The notes under the pieces were generated by a model. It was given only the letters and a program-made list of their open reading frames with translations, made no database searches and had not been told where the DNA came from. A stretch of DNA of 64,000 nucleotides from JAAFIP01 sp031367325 (GTDB lineage: Bacteria > Pseudomonadota > Gammaproteobacteria > Burkholderiales > Burkholderiaceae_C): contig JANLPQ010000007.1 of NCBI GenBank assembly GCA_031367325.1, positions 1 to 64,000 of the forward strand, in the 5' to 3' direction. Below, in pieces: positions 16,116-25,040 of the stretch (within the stretch, counting starts at the first letter, position 1; each line of letters starts with the position of its first letter). The position numbers and the translations under genes are program-made.

Positions 16116-16673
16116 CTAGGTATGTAGGCGCGATGTTTTTGGCAGATGCGCCATCAAAAACTCCATCTGATCGGCCAGTATGCGGCGATTGCGCAGAATG
16201 AAGTCTTCCCACAGGCTGGGAACATAGGGGGCGTACATCAGCGGCATGTGCGCTTGCTCGGGTGTGCGGTTGGCTTTGCGGTGATTGCAAGATTGGCAGG
16301 CTGTTACTACGTTCATCCAAGTGTCCAGGCCGTTTTGGCCGTAGGGAATGATGTGTTCGCGCGTTAAATCGTCTTCGTGGTGCAGCTGGCCGCAGTACGC
16401 ACACACGTTGCGGTCACGCGAGAACAGTTTGCTGTTGGTAAGGCCTGGGCGTAAGTTAAACGGGTTGATATTGGGCACGCCCTTGGTGCCGATAATACTG
16501 TTGACGGTGATCATCGACTGCAGGCCGGTCACTGCGTTGTGCCCGCCGTGGTACACGGCCACTTCGCCACCCGACTCCCAGCGCACTTCCAGAGCGGCGT
16601 AGTGAATCACCGCTTGTTCGAGGCTAATCCACGACTGCGGTAGCCCTTGGGCTGAGAGTTTCAAGACCTTCAA
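16116..16673 (-). CDS. HNH endonuclease family protein
   Basis: A 185-residue protein with a C-terminal HNH module: CAYCGQLHHEDDLTREHIIP, then ACQSCNHRKANRTP, so two CxxC zinc pairs frame the EH and N-H catalytic residues. The start is a TTG at 16673 with GGAGG six bases upstream; MKVLKLSAQGLPQSWISLEQ is the first segment. The N-terminal 90 residues (YHGGHNAVTGLQSMITVNS) are shared with stand-alone Burkholderiales HNH proteins of unknown role. It ends two bases from the stop of the DUF11 gene in convergent orientation. No restriction-modification or phage partner is visible. Confidence 0.85.
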   Translation of the reverse strand: MKVLKLSAQGLPQSWISLEQAVIHYAALEVRWESGGEVAVYHGGHNAVTGLQSMITVNSIIGTKGVPNINPFNLRPGLTNSKLFSRDRNVCAYCGQLHHEDDLTREHIIPYGQNGLDTWMNVVTACQSCNHRKANRTPEQAHMPLMYAPYVPSLWEDFILRNRRILADQMEFLMAHLPKTSRLHT

Positions 16674-16803
16674 AACGAACCTCCGTGAAATTTAAATCTA
16701 CTACCATCACACCGGAAAACGAAACACACCTGTCTTAAAGCACAATATACCTTAGTTTTACGCTATTTTTAAGACGAAAAACCCTGTTCAGACCAGTGTA
16801 AAT

Positions 16804-16830
16804 ATGCTGGAACAGCTATCAAATTGATAC
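16804..16830 (-). repeat. Degenerate short hairpin repeat (possible)
   Basis: Minus-strand GTAT, loop CAATTTG, ATAG, then CTGTTCCAGCAT. The geometry and seven-base loop fit the family but the palindrome is decayed. It lies 16 bases before the ribF start. Confidence 0.45.
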
Positions 16831-16845
16831 TCATAAAGTGATGCC

Positions 16846-17928
16846 ATGAAGGTACTTAGAGGCTTTGGCCGTGCAATTAGTTCAGCCGCTGCAAAGAGTG
16901 CAGCGCCAGCGGTGCAGCGGCCGATAGCTTGCGCACTGACGATTGGCAATTTTGACGGTGTGCACCGCGGCCACCAAGCCATGATTGCGCTGCTCAAAAG
17001 CGAAGCGGCGCACCGGGGCGTACCCAGTTGCGTGGTGACGTTTGAGCCACATCCACGTGACTATTTTGCCAGCCGCGCAGGCCAGCCCGACAGTGCGCCG
17101 GCACGCATCGGCACTTTGCGCGACAAGCTGACCGAGCTGGCGCGCTGCGGGGTAGACCAAGTGGTGGTGCTGCCGTTTAACGCGGCGCTATCCGCGTTGC
17201 CTGCGCAAACTTTTATTGACCAAGTGCTGCTGGCCGGGCTAGGCGCGCAGTATGTGCTGGTAGGTGATGATTTTCGCTTTGGTGCGCAGCGCGCGGGTGA
17301 CTATGCGTTTTTAGACGCTGCAGGCGACAAGCAAGGCTTTGACGTGGCGCGCATGCAAAGCTACGAGGTGCATGGCCTGCGCGTGTCCAGCTCGGCCGTG
17401 CGGGAGGCTTTGCACCAAGGCCGGATGCAAGACGCTGCCAAACTACTGGGGCGATCCTACAGCATCAGCGGGCACGTCGTGCATGGGCGCAAGCTGGGGC
17501 GCGAGCTGGGTGTCTCTGCGGCCTATCCGCAAGGCTTTCGCACGCTGAATTTACGCTTTTCGTCGCGCACCTATTCACGCGGTGGTACCTGGAAGCCTGC
17601 GGCCAGCGGTATTTTTGCCGTGCTAGTGCATGGCCTGACCGATCAGCCTTTGCAGGGCGTGGCTAATTTAGGTGTCCGCCCTTCGCTGGACCCCAGCGAT
17701 GTGAATGGCGGTCGGGTGTTGCTGGAGACCCATTGCCTAGACTGGCCCGCCGGCTTGGGGCTGGACGCGGGCTACGGTAAAATAATACGTGTGGAACTAC
17801 TACATAAATTGCACGACGAGCTGAAATACGACGGTATGGACGCCTTAACGCAAGGCATAGCCCAAGACTGTGCCGATGCTCGGGCGTTTTTTGCCGCGTC
17901 TGGTGCGCCGCAGATACCGCGAATTTGA
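16846..17928 (+). CDS. ribF: Bifunctional riboflavin kinase/FAD synthetase
   Basis: Makes FMN and then FAD from riboflavin, cytoplasmic. The N-terminal adenylyltransferase domain has TIGNFDGVHRGHQ (about 32-44), VLVGDDFRFG, and SSSAVREALHQGRM. The C-terminal kinase domain has SISGHVVHGRKLGRELG. At 360 residues it is longer than the usual 305-330: the region after GRELG reads VSAAYPQGFRTLNLRFSSRT, with an insertion before and after the nucleotide motif, and the usual PTAN proline is Arg (RTLN). Thr and Asn, which contact Mg-ATP, are kept. It precedes ileS-lspA, a common proteobacterial order. Confidence 0.92.
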   Translation: MKVLRGFGRAISSAAAKSAAPAVQRPIACALTIGNFDGVHRGHQAMIALLKSEAAHRGVPSCVVTFEPHPRDYFASRAGQPDSAPARIGTLRDKLTELARCGVDQVVVLPFNAALSALPAQTFIDQVLLAGLGAQYVLVGDDFRFGAQRAGDYAFLDAAGDKQGFDVARMQSYEVHGLRVSSSAVREALHQGRMQDAAKLLGRSYSISGHVVHGRKLGRELGVSAAYPQGFRTLNLRFSSRTYSRGGTWKPAASGIFAVLVHGLTDQPLQGVANLGVRPSLDPSDVNGGRVLLETHCLDWPAGLGLDAGYGKIIRVELLHKLHDELKYDGMDALTQGIAQDCADARAFFAASGAPQIPRI

Positions 17929-18080
17929 GGGGGCTAAGGCTCCCCAGCGCCTGACCTGCCCCGCTTTCTACTTTTGCACTTGCAGCATGCACTGCACGCC
18001 CCGCGCCATAGCTTGCGCGCCCATTTAAAAATGCCTGATGCTTTGGCACCGATAATGGCCAAAATCGACCGACCTATCTT

Positions 18081-21020
18081 ATGACCGAACAAGCCACTGA
18101 TTACCGCAAAACGCTGAACCTACCTGACACGCCCTTCCCCATGCGCGGCGACCTAGCCAAGCGCGAGCCAGGTTGGGTGAAAGAATGGGAAGACAAGGGC
18201 ATCTACAAAATCTTGCGCGACTCGCGCTTAGGCAAGCCCAAGTTCATCCTGCACGACGGCCCGCCGTATGCCAACGGCAGCATCCACATTGGCCATGCAG
18301 TGAACAAAATTTTAAAAGACATGATCGTCAAAGCACGCCAGCTAGAGGGCTTTGACGCGCAGTACATCCCGGGCTGGGACTGCCATGGCTTGCCGATTGA
18401 GAACGCAATAGAAAAACTGCATGGCAAGAAATTGACCCTCACGTCTGCCAGTGGCGACGCATCCGCTCTCAATTCGCGCGCAGCAGTGCAGGCAGAATGC
18501 CGCGCTTTTGCCACCGAGCAAATCGCCGGGCAAATGGCTGACTTTAAACGCCTGGGCGTGCTGGGCGAGTGGGACCGACCCTACCGCACGATGGACTTTA
18601 AAACCGAAGCCAACGAGATCCGCGCTTTCAAACGCGTGATGGAGCGCGGCTTTGTGTACCGCGGCCTAAAACCCGTGTACTGGTGCTTTGACTGCGGCTC
18701 CTCCTTGGCTGAGTTTGAAATTGAATACGCGGACAAGAAATCACAAACGCTGGATGTAGGATTTTTGTGTGCAGAGCCAGACAAATTATCTGCAGCTTTT
18801 GGCGGTGCCAAGATCGACAAAGCAGCCTTCGCCGTCATTTGGACCACCACCGCATGGACTATTCCCGCCAACCAAGCACTTAACTTGAACCCTGAGCTAA
18901 CTTACGCGCTGGTAGACACCGAGCGCGGCTTGCTGGTGCTAGCAGAATCGCTGGTAGACAAGTGTTTAGAGCGCTACAAGCTGACGGGCAAAGTGGTGGC
19001 TACCACGCTGGGCAAATCGCTGGACATGATCAATTTCAAGCACCCGTTATACGACGTGCACGAAGGCTATCGCCGCTTGGCACCCATCTACCTGGCAGAC
19101 TACGCCACTGCAGACGACGGCACCGGTATCGTGCACTCTGCCCCTGCCTACGGCGTAGAAGACTTTAACTCTTGCGTGGCGCATGGCATGCAGTACGACG
19201 ACATTTTGAACCCGGTGCAAGGCAACGGCCGCTACGAAGACACGCTGCCTTTGTTTGGCGGATTGAACATCTGGAAGGCCTGCGCCGAGGTCATTAACAC
19301 GCTGCGTGAGAACAACCGACTGTTTGCCACCACCGACATTCAGCACAGCTACCCGCACTGCTGGCGACACAAAACACCCGTCATCTACCGCGCTGCAGCG
19401 CAGTGGTTTATCCGCATGGATGACGATGCATCCACAGGCGGCACAGGCGCCGCGGGAGTTTTCACCAAAGACAAAGCGCCCAAGACGCTACGCCAGTTGG
19501 CACTAGACGCTATTGAGCACACCAGTTTCTACCCCGAGAACGGACGCGGCAGGCTGCGCGACATGATAGCTAACCGGCCCGACTGGTGTATCAGCCGCCA
19601 GCGCAGCTGGGGAGTGCCACTACCCTTGTTTATCCACGTTAACACGGGTGAGCTGCACCCCAACACGCCGGCTATTTTGGACATGGCTGCCGACATGGTG
19701 GAAAAAGACGGCATCGAAGCTTGGAGTCGGGCCACGCCTGAATCCATCATCGGCGCGGACGCAGTGCAGTACACCAAGAGTACCGATATTTTGGAAGTGT
19801 GGTTTGACTCGGGCACCACGCACACCACCGTGCTCAAGGGTAGCCACCGCGCAGCCGACGGCTCCACGCCCAACGCCCACACCGAGATCGACCCACGCAC
19901 TGGTGCGCCCGGCCCCGAGGCCGACCTTTACCTAGAAGGCCACGACCAGCACCGCGGCTGGTTCCACAGCTCGCTACTGACAGCGTGTGCCATGTACGAC
20001 CGTGCACCTTATCGCAGTCTGTTGACGCACGGCTTTACTGTGGATGGCCAAGGCCGCAAGATGAGCAAAAGCATGGGCAATGTGGTGGCACCACAAGAGG
20101 TGTCGGGCAAGATGGGCGCAGAGATTATTCGCCTGTGGGCTGCCAGCACCGACTATTCGGGCGACCTGAGCATTGACGACAAAATCTTGGCCCGCGTGGT
20201 GGACACGTATCGGCGCATCCGTAATACGCTGAAATTTTTGCTGGCCAACATCAGCGACTTTGATGCAGCTACCGACGCCGTGCCTTTTAACGAATTGCTA
20301 GAGATTGACCGCTACGCCCTCTCCCGTGCGGCGCAGTTGCAGGCTGACATCTTGGCGCACTACAAGGTGTACGAGTTTCACCCCGTGGTGGCCAAGCTGC
20401 AGCTGTACTGCAGTGAAGACCTAGGCGGCTTTTATCTGGATATTTTGAAAGACCGCCTGTACACCACAGCCGCCAAATCTAAAGCGCGCCGCAGTGCGCA
20501 GACCGCGCTGCACCACATCACCCACGCCATGCTGCGCTGGATGGCACCGTTCCTCAGTTTTACTGCAGAAGAAGCGTGGAAAGATTTTGGCAAGTCGGCC
20601 AGTGGCACCATCTTTACGGAAACGTATGCCCAGTTTGACGTGGCTGACCAAGCGCTGGTAGCCAAGTGGAGCCGCATTCGCGAGATTCGCGATATGGTGA
20701 ACAAAGACATCGAAGCGCTGCGTGCCGATGGCCAAGTAGGCAGCTCGTTGCAAGCTGAAGTGCAACTCACCGTGCCTGCAGATGACTTTGCGTTGCTGTC
20801 CTCGCTAGGCGATGATTTAAAGTTTGTCTTCATCACCTCTGCTATTTTTTTAGTAGCTGGTTCAGCAGTATCTACAACAGTTACAGCCTCAAAACATGTT
20901 AAATGCGAACGCTGTTGGCATTACCGTGACGACGTGGGCATTGACCCAGCGCACCCCACCATCTGTGGGCGCTGTATTAGTAATCTGGTAGGCTCCGGTG
21001 AGCAAAGGGAGCATGCGTAA
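18081..21020 (+). CDS. ileS: Isoleucyl-tRNA synthetase
   Basis: Charges tRNA-Ile, class Ia. Visible are HIGH at 69-72 (NGSIHIGHAV), the editing domain (WTTTAWTIPANQAL), KMSKS at 660-664, and the C-terminal zinc site CERCWHYRDDVG with CGRC beginning at residue 942. The length of 979 is in the range of bacterial enzymes. Residues about 921-932 (SAIFLVAGSAVS) are encoded by a copy of the short repeat just before the zinc module; there the TTGAGC of the consensus is TTCAGC, so the frame reads TCA rather than TGA. It overlaps the lspA start by one base (TAATG). Confidence 0.97.
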   Translation: MTEQATDYRKTLNLPDTPFPMRGDLAKREPGWVKEWEDKGIYKILRDSRLGKPKFILHDGPPYANGSIHIGHAVNKILKDMIVKARQLEGFDAQYIPGWDCHGLPIENAIEKLHGKKLTLTSASGDASALNSRAAVQAECRAFATEQIAGQMADFKRLGVLGEWDRPYRTMDFKTEANEIRAFKRVMERGFVYRGLKPVYWCFDCGSSLAEFEIEYADKKSQTLDVGFLCAEPDKLSAAFGGAKIDKAAFAVIWTTTAWTIPANQALNLNPELTYALVDTERGLLVLAESLVDKCLERYKLTGKVVATTLGKSLDMINFKHPLYDVHEGYRRLAPIYLADYATADDGTGIVHSAPAYGVEDFNSCVAHGMQYDDILNPVQGNGRYEDTLPLFGGLNIWKACAEVINTLRENNRLFATTDIQHSYPHCWRHKTPVIYRAAAQWFIRMDDDASTGGTGAAGVFTKDKAPKTLRQLALDAIEHTSFYPENGRGRLRDMIANRPDWCISRQRSWGVPLPLFIHVNTGELHPNTPAILDMAADMVEKDGIEAWSRATPESIIGADAVQYTKSTDILEVWFDSGTTHTTVLKGSHRAADGSTPNAHTEIDPRTGAPGPEADLYLEGHDQHRGWFHSSLLTACAMYDRAPYRSLLTHGFTVDGQGRKMSKSMGNVVAPQEVSGKMGAEIIRLWAASTDYSGDLSIDDKILARVVDTYRRIRNTLKFLLANISDFDAATDAVPFNELLEIDRYALSRAAQLQADILAHYKVYEFHPVVAKLQLYCSEDLGGFYLDILKDRLYTTAAKSKARRSAQTALHHITHAMLRWMAPFLSFTAEEAWKDFGKSASGTIFTETYAQFDVADQALVAKWSRIREIRDMVNKDIEALRADGQVGSSLQAEVQLTVPADDFALLSSLGDDLKFVFITSAIFLVAGSAVSTTVTASKHVKCERCWHYRDDVGIDPAHPTICGRCISNLVGSGEQREHA
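20842..20868 (+). repeat. Short hairpin repeat, copy 7 (inside ileS)
   Basis: CTAT, loop TTTTTTA, GTAG, CTGGTTCAGCAG. Sense orientation relative to the gene; the consensus TGA codon is changed to TCA. The tail is diverged. Confidence 0.75.
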
Positions 21021-21514
21021 TGGCGAAATTTGGTAAAACATCCACTTCTATTTGGCCATGGCTGGGCTTGGCGCTGATTATTTTTATTGCGGACCAGTTA
21101 GTTAAAACGCTGATCTTGGGCTACTACAAGCTGGGCGACAGTACCTACGTGCTGAGCTTTTTTAACGTAGTGCGGGTGCACAACACGGGCGCAGCGTTTA
21201 GTTTTTTGTCTAATGCAGGCGGCTGGCAGCGCTGGTTCTTCACGGGCATTGGCGTGGTGGCCACTATCTTCATCGTGTGGATGCTGCGATCACACGCAGG
21301 GCAAAAACTGTTTGCCTTTGCACTGGCCTGCATCTTGGGTGGTGCAGTGGGCAATGTGGTAGACCGCATGATGCATGGCTACGTGGTGGACTTTTTAGAC
21401 TTTCATTGGGGTGGCTGGCACTTTCCGGCGTTCAACATTGCTGACAGCGGTATCACGATTGGTGCGGCGTGTTTGATACTGGACGAGATCTTGCGTGTAC
21501 GACGCGGGCGTTAG
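21020..21514 (+). CDS. lspA: Prolipoprotein signal peptidase (signal peptidase II)
   Basis: Inner-membrane aspartyl protease that removes lipoprotein signal peptides. At 164 residues with four membrane segments it has the family's usual size. Conserved blocks are NTGAAFSFL, GAVGNVVDRM and FNIADSGITIGA; the Asp residues in VVDRM and IADS are the catalytic pair. It is coupled to ileS by a TAATG overlap. Lipoprotein substrates in this window include the products at 53.3-54.4 and 54.6 kb. Confidence 0.96.
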   Translation: MAKFGKTSTSIWPWLGLALIIFIADQLVKTLILGYYKLGDSTYVLSFFNVVRVHNTGAAFSFLSNAGGWQRWFFTGIGVVATIFIVWMLRSHAGQKLFAFALACILGGAVGNVVDRMMHGYVVDFLDFHWGGWHFPAFNIADSGITIGAACLILDEILRVRRGR

Positions 21515-21552
21515 CCACATCTGACTGCACTGTGCAGTGAGAATCTTCGTTA

Positions 21553-21579
21553 CTATTAATTTAATAGCTGCTTGAGCAG
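21553..21579 (+). repeat. Short hairpin repeat, copy 8 (intergenic)
   Basis: CTAT, loop TAATTTA, ATAG, CTGCTTGAGCAG, tail GATTTACTTGGGTTA. A further small hairpin follows: GGCCTATTT pairs with AAATAGCC up to 21622. It is a good reference for the full-length form. Confidence 0.9.
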
Positions 21580-21650
21580 GATTTACTTGGGTTATTGGCC
21601 TATTTCTCATTAAAAATAGCCTTATCAACACTGTATATTGACGTTTTACC

Positions 21651-23330
21651 ATGAAGCATTTGCTTAATCTGTTAGCCGCTATCGCACTGCTGGTGTGGGG
21701 CACGCACCTGGTGCGCACAGGCATACTGCGCGTACTAGGCGCTAATCTGCGCGCGGTGCTAGCGCAGGCCACTGGCAACCGCGCCACGGCTGCGCTGGCG
21801 GGCGTGGGCGTTACAGCGCTGGTGCAGTCCAGCACGGCTACAGCGCTGATCGTGGCGGCTTTTGTGGGCCAAGGTTTGATAACTTTGCCTGCCGCACTGG
21901 CCGTGATGCTGGGTGCTGATGTAGGCACCAGCCTGATGGCCGTGGTGTTTCACTTTGACCTGAGCTGGCTGTCGCCGCTGCTTATTTTTATCGGCGTGGT
22001 GCTGTTTATTGCCAAGCAGTCCACCACCGTTGGACGTGTGGGGCGCATCTTAATTGGCTTGGGCCTGATGCTACTGGCGCTAAGTTTGATCAGCGAGACG
22101 ACCCAAGTATTAACCAAATCACCCGTGGTACAGGCCGCTCTCAAGTCGCTCACCAGTGATCTGTTGCTCGAAATTACGGTCGGTGCGGTGATTGCAGTAC
22201 TGGCCTATTCCAGCCTGGCTACTGTGCTGCTGGTGGCCACATTGGCGGCCTCACAGGTAGTGCCGATGGATGTGGCACTAGGCTTGGTACTGGGTGCTAA
22301 CTTAGGCAGCGGTTTGCTCAGCGTACTCACTACGGCTACTTCAGCAGTGACTGTGCGCCAAGTACCGTTGGGCAATTTTTTATTCAAAGCACTGGGCGTT
22401 TTAATCACCGCTCCTTTGATAGGCACATGGATCCAATACGTCAACCCGATGGTGGGCGGCGCGGCTACGCAAGTAGTGGTGTTCCATTTGGCTTTTAACC
22501 TGCTAGTAGCCTTCACCTTTATCGGCTTCACAGGCTTGATTGCACGCTGGGTTAGCAAGCTACTACCACCTGTTAAAGACAACGCTTTGTCGCGCCCCCG
22601 CCACCTTGATCCCTCGGCACTGGCCACGCCGTCGCTGGCGATATCGTGCGCCGCACGCGAGGCATTGCACCAAGCCGATGTGGTCGAGACCATGCTGCGC
22701 GGCACCCTGACCGTGATTAAAGACAACGATTTGGCACTGGCCGAAGACTTGCGCAAACTCGACGATACCGTGGACGAGCTGTACTCGGCCATCAAATACT
22801 ACCTGACCAAAATATCCCGCGAAGCCTTGGGCGAGAACGAAGCACGGCGCTGGACCGACATCATAAGCTTTACCATCAACATGGAGCAAGTGGGCGACAT
22901 CATTGAACGCGTACTGCAAGATGTGGAAGATAAGAAAATCAGAAAAGGACGTACTTTCTCAGACGCAGGCATGGCCGAGATTTGCGATTTGCATGCGCGT
23001 TTGGTAGACAACCTTCGCCTCTCCATGAGCGTGTTTTTAAACGGTGATGTGCGCGATGCACAAAAACTGCTGGAAGAAAAAGCCCGCTTCCGCGACCTGC
23101 AACACGCCTACGCCGCCACCCATTTAGAACGCTTAGCTGATAACACTCTGCAAAGCGTCGAAACCAGCAGCTTGCACCTAGATTTAATCAGCGAGCTAAA
23201 ACGCATTAACTCGCATATCTGCTCGATTGCCTACCCTATTCTCGACTCAGCAGGCGCGCTAAGCCCTACACGCCTGCGACAAGCCAATTTGATTGCTGCC
23301 AGCGAGCCGATGCCTCTGGGTAAAAGATAA
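21651..23330 (+). CDS. Na/Pi cotransporter family protein with PhoU-like C-terminus
   Basis: A 559-residue inner-membrane protein. The N-terminal about 310 residues hold two inverted Na/Pi repeats, marked by GVTALVQSSTATALIVAAFV and VIAVLAYSSLATVLLVATLA, whose QSS and YSS cores bind sodium and phosphate in the family. Residues about 345-540 are a soluble helical PhoU-like domain (DDTVDELYSAIKYYLTKISR; TINMEQVGDIIERVLQDVED). The role is likely sodium-coupled phosphate uptake or efflux. It stands alone, separated from lspA by a copy of the short repeat. Confidence 0.9.
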   Translation: MKHLLNLLAAIALLVWGTHLVRTGILRVLGANLRAVLAQATGNRATAALAGVGVTALVQSSTATALIVAAFVGQGLITLPAALAVMLGADVGTSLMAVVFHFDLSWLSPLLIFIGVVLFIAKQSTTVGRVGRILIGLGLMLLALSLISETTQVLTKSPVVQAALKSLTSDLLLEITVGAVIAVLAYSSLATVLLVATLAASQVVPMDVALGLVLGANLGSGLLSVLTTATSAVTVRQVPLGNFLFKALGVLITAPLIGTWIQYVNPMVGGAATQVVVFHLAFNLLVAFTFIGFTGLIARWVSKLLPPVKDNALSRPRHLDPSALATPSLAISCAAREALHQADVVETMLRGTLTVIKDNDLALAEDLRKLDDTVDELYSAIKYYLTKISREALGENEARRWTDIISFTINMEQVGDIIERVLQDVEDKKIRKGRTFSDAGMAEICDLHARLVDNLRLSMSVFLNGDVRDAQKLLEEKARFRDLQHAYAATHLERLADNTLQSVETSSLHLDLISELKRINSHICSIAYPILDSAGALSPTRLRQANLIAASEPMPLGKR

Positions 23331-23703
23331 CCTCCCTGCGTTGGCTTTGAGCCCTGTCCGTGGTCTGCGGTGGTTGATGTCTTGGCACCGTGAGTTGTGG
23401 TGGATTAAATAGGTTGTTGAAGATTAATATCTCTTGCACCGTGAGCTGCGGCGACAAGGCAAGTCGCGCTGCAAAATCTTGACTAAAAACACGCGCGAAC
23501 TAAGGCTTTTGATTGGCTAGCTTAAACAACGCGCGCCTTCCTCCAGATTTTCATCACGACTACGCTCCATCACCGCTTGGCTGGCATTGTGGGTGATCGT
23601 GTCGCATTAGCTTGGTTGCGGTTGTATCTTGCACGGTAGAACTGAGAAACAGCGTAATTCACGCGTTTTTTCATAGCGTTTTAGACGTTCTAGGCCGCAG
23701 ATC

Positions 23704-23730
23704 CTGCTCAACCAGCTATGCAATTCATAG
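23704..23730 (-). repeat. Short hairpin repeat, copy 9 (intergenic)
   Basis: On the minus strand: CTAT, loop GAATTGC, ATAG, CTGGTTGAGCAG, tail ATCTGCGGCCTAGAACG of the second type. Confidence 0.88.
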
Positions 23731-23827
23731 TGACGTTGAGCATAAAATTGCACTCGAGCAGTACAGCATTTGGGGTCAGATCAAAATTCAGGAAGACTCT
23801 GCATCCGGCGCGACACCCATCCCCGAA

Positions 23828-24024
23828 GCGCGGGCTGTTCAATCCAAGCAAAGAACAATGTGACGAGTCGGGTTCGTCTCGATGAAAAATACGCAGAAAG
23901 GCGCGCGTTGACAATGCTAGCGAATCTAAGGTCTCAGTCCGCGCGTTTTCGGAGTATTTTTCGCGAAAGAGATGCCCGGCTCGAGTCCAGCCCTCCGACG
24001 CGCACGCGAACGGAACGACCAGCC
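23828..24024 (+). repeat. Long structured element, copy B
   Basis: GCGCGGGCTGTTCAATCC at the start, CAAAGAACAATGTGACGAGT in the middle, ATGCCCGGCTCGAGTCCAGC near the end, then CCTCCGACGCGCACGCGAAC, which copy D shares. The complementary GAAAAATAC/GTATTTTTC and GACGA/TCGTC arms are intact. Unlike copies A and D, the sequence between it and the short repeat is about 95 bases. Confidence 0.87.
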
Positions 24025-24071
24025 CTCCGGCGCGCACGCTGAGCCAGCGACCAGCTTCCCGTCACGTACGC

Positions 24072-25016
24072 TTAACCAAGCAGATCCACCGCAACCGACG
24101 GACAAATAAAAAATCGTTGCACTTCAACTGCCGCCCCATCGCTGCCAGACATTAGCACCACCATCTGCGCATCACTGCGTCGCTGCGTACTGGCCCATTG
24201 GGTAGCTAAATAGTCTTGCATCTCACTGCGCGCTGCCACCACAGAACCTAAACCCAGCTGGGCCAAAGACGCCACCGGCGCCATCCACTGCAAGCGGGGC
24301 AAATACACATACTGCCCCTCGGGCAGCTGCGCCATGTCTGCCCAGTCTACCCACCAGCCCTTGCAGTGCTGTACATGCAGCGCATCGCAGCGCGGCACAG
24401 CACTACCCCAGCGGTAGAACATCCAACCGCGCGTAAAAGCCTGCGGCTGCCAACTGTGCGCATCCCACGGCGCAGGCGGCAGGTGCGTGAGCTGTTTGGC
24501 AAATAGTTTGTGCCATTTGTGCGCCAAAGTTTCCACACCATTAGGGCCAATAAAGTCTACGGGCGTCGCAGTGTCGCCCGTGGCAGTGCACAGAAAAAAC
24601 TTTACCGCCAACTCCCAGTGGCTGCGCTGGCCTAGTGCATCGGTCAGTAAAAAATCTAGCTCGCCGTGGGTAACCACTGCGCCATTGACCTCAGTGCGCA
24701 GCGGCACATGGGCGGCAGCCAAACAGTGCTGCGGGCCGTGCGTTAGGTAGAACTCTAGTAAGTCCTCTGCATAGCGCCCTATGCGTGCTTGGGGGCGGGC
24801 TTGCAACCAGCGTGTTAGCAACTGACTGCCCTGCGCGAGCTCTTCTAGCCACAACGCAATGCTGTCACGCTGGCTAGGTGTAAAAACAGCCAGCGGTGTC
24901 TGCGCCCTGGGGGCACCGACTGGCAACGCAGAAGGTGCCACCACCAAAGGCGGCGACAACAGCAGCCAGCGCAGCGTGGCTAAATGCTGCTGTGCAGGCA
25001 AATCGTGCGATGTCAC
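24072..25016 (-). CDS. DUF1853 family protein
   Basis: A 314-residue soluble protein of a family without known function. Recognisable blocks are ARIGRYAEDLLEFYLTHGPQ and the acidic LDFLLTDALGQRSHWELAVKFFL, which looks like a nuclease-fold beta-strand pattern (D-x-E-x-K type), followed by HKWHKLFAKQL. GTG is the first start (25016). It lies 24 bases downstream of the quinone oxidoreductase gene on the same strand. The nuclease-like reading is my inference from residue pattern only. Confidence 0.75.
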   Translation of the reverse strand: MTSHDLPAQQHLATLRWLLLSPPLVVAPSALPVGAPRAQTPLAVFTPSQRDSIALWLEELAQGSQLLTRWLQARPQARIGRYAEDLLEFYLTHGPQHCLAAAHVPLRTEVNGAVVTHGELDFLLTDALGQRSHWELAVKFFLCTATGDTATPVDFIGPNGVETLAHKWHKLFAKQLTHLPPAPWDAHSWQPQAFTRGWMFYRWGSAVPRCDALHVQHCKGWWVDWADMAQLPEGQYVYLPRLQWMAPVASLAQLGLGSVVAARSEMQDYLATQWASTQRRSDAQMVVLMSGSDGAAVEVQRFFICPSVAVDLLG

Positions 25017-25040
25017 CGCCTTTGTACGCTTTTAAGTGGC

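Larger units (their letters stand above)
23331..24071. other. Intergenic repeat-rich region
   Basis: 741 bases without a credible gene. 23331-23640 shows a short direct duplication (CTTGGCACCGTGAGTTGTGG and CTTGCACCGTGAGCTGCGG) and little else. 23641-24055 contains short repeat copy 9, about 95 bases of unshared sequence, long element copy B, and two tandem units of about 31 bases beginning AGCCCTCCG at 23990 and 24021. Confidence 0.7.

Noticed and set aside
16116..16673. The HNH endonuclease as part of a defence or homing system
   Set aside because: No methyltransferase, intron, phage or toxin genes are adjacent, and the protein belongs to a widespread stand-alone group.
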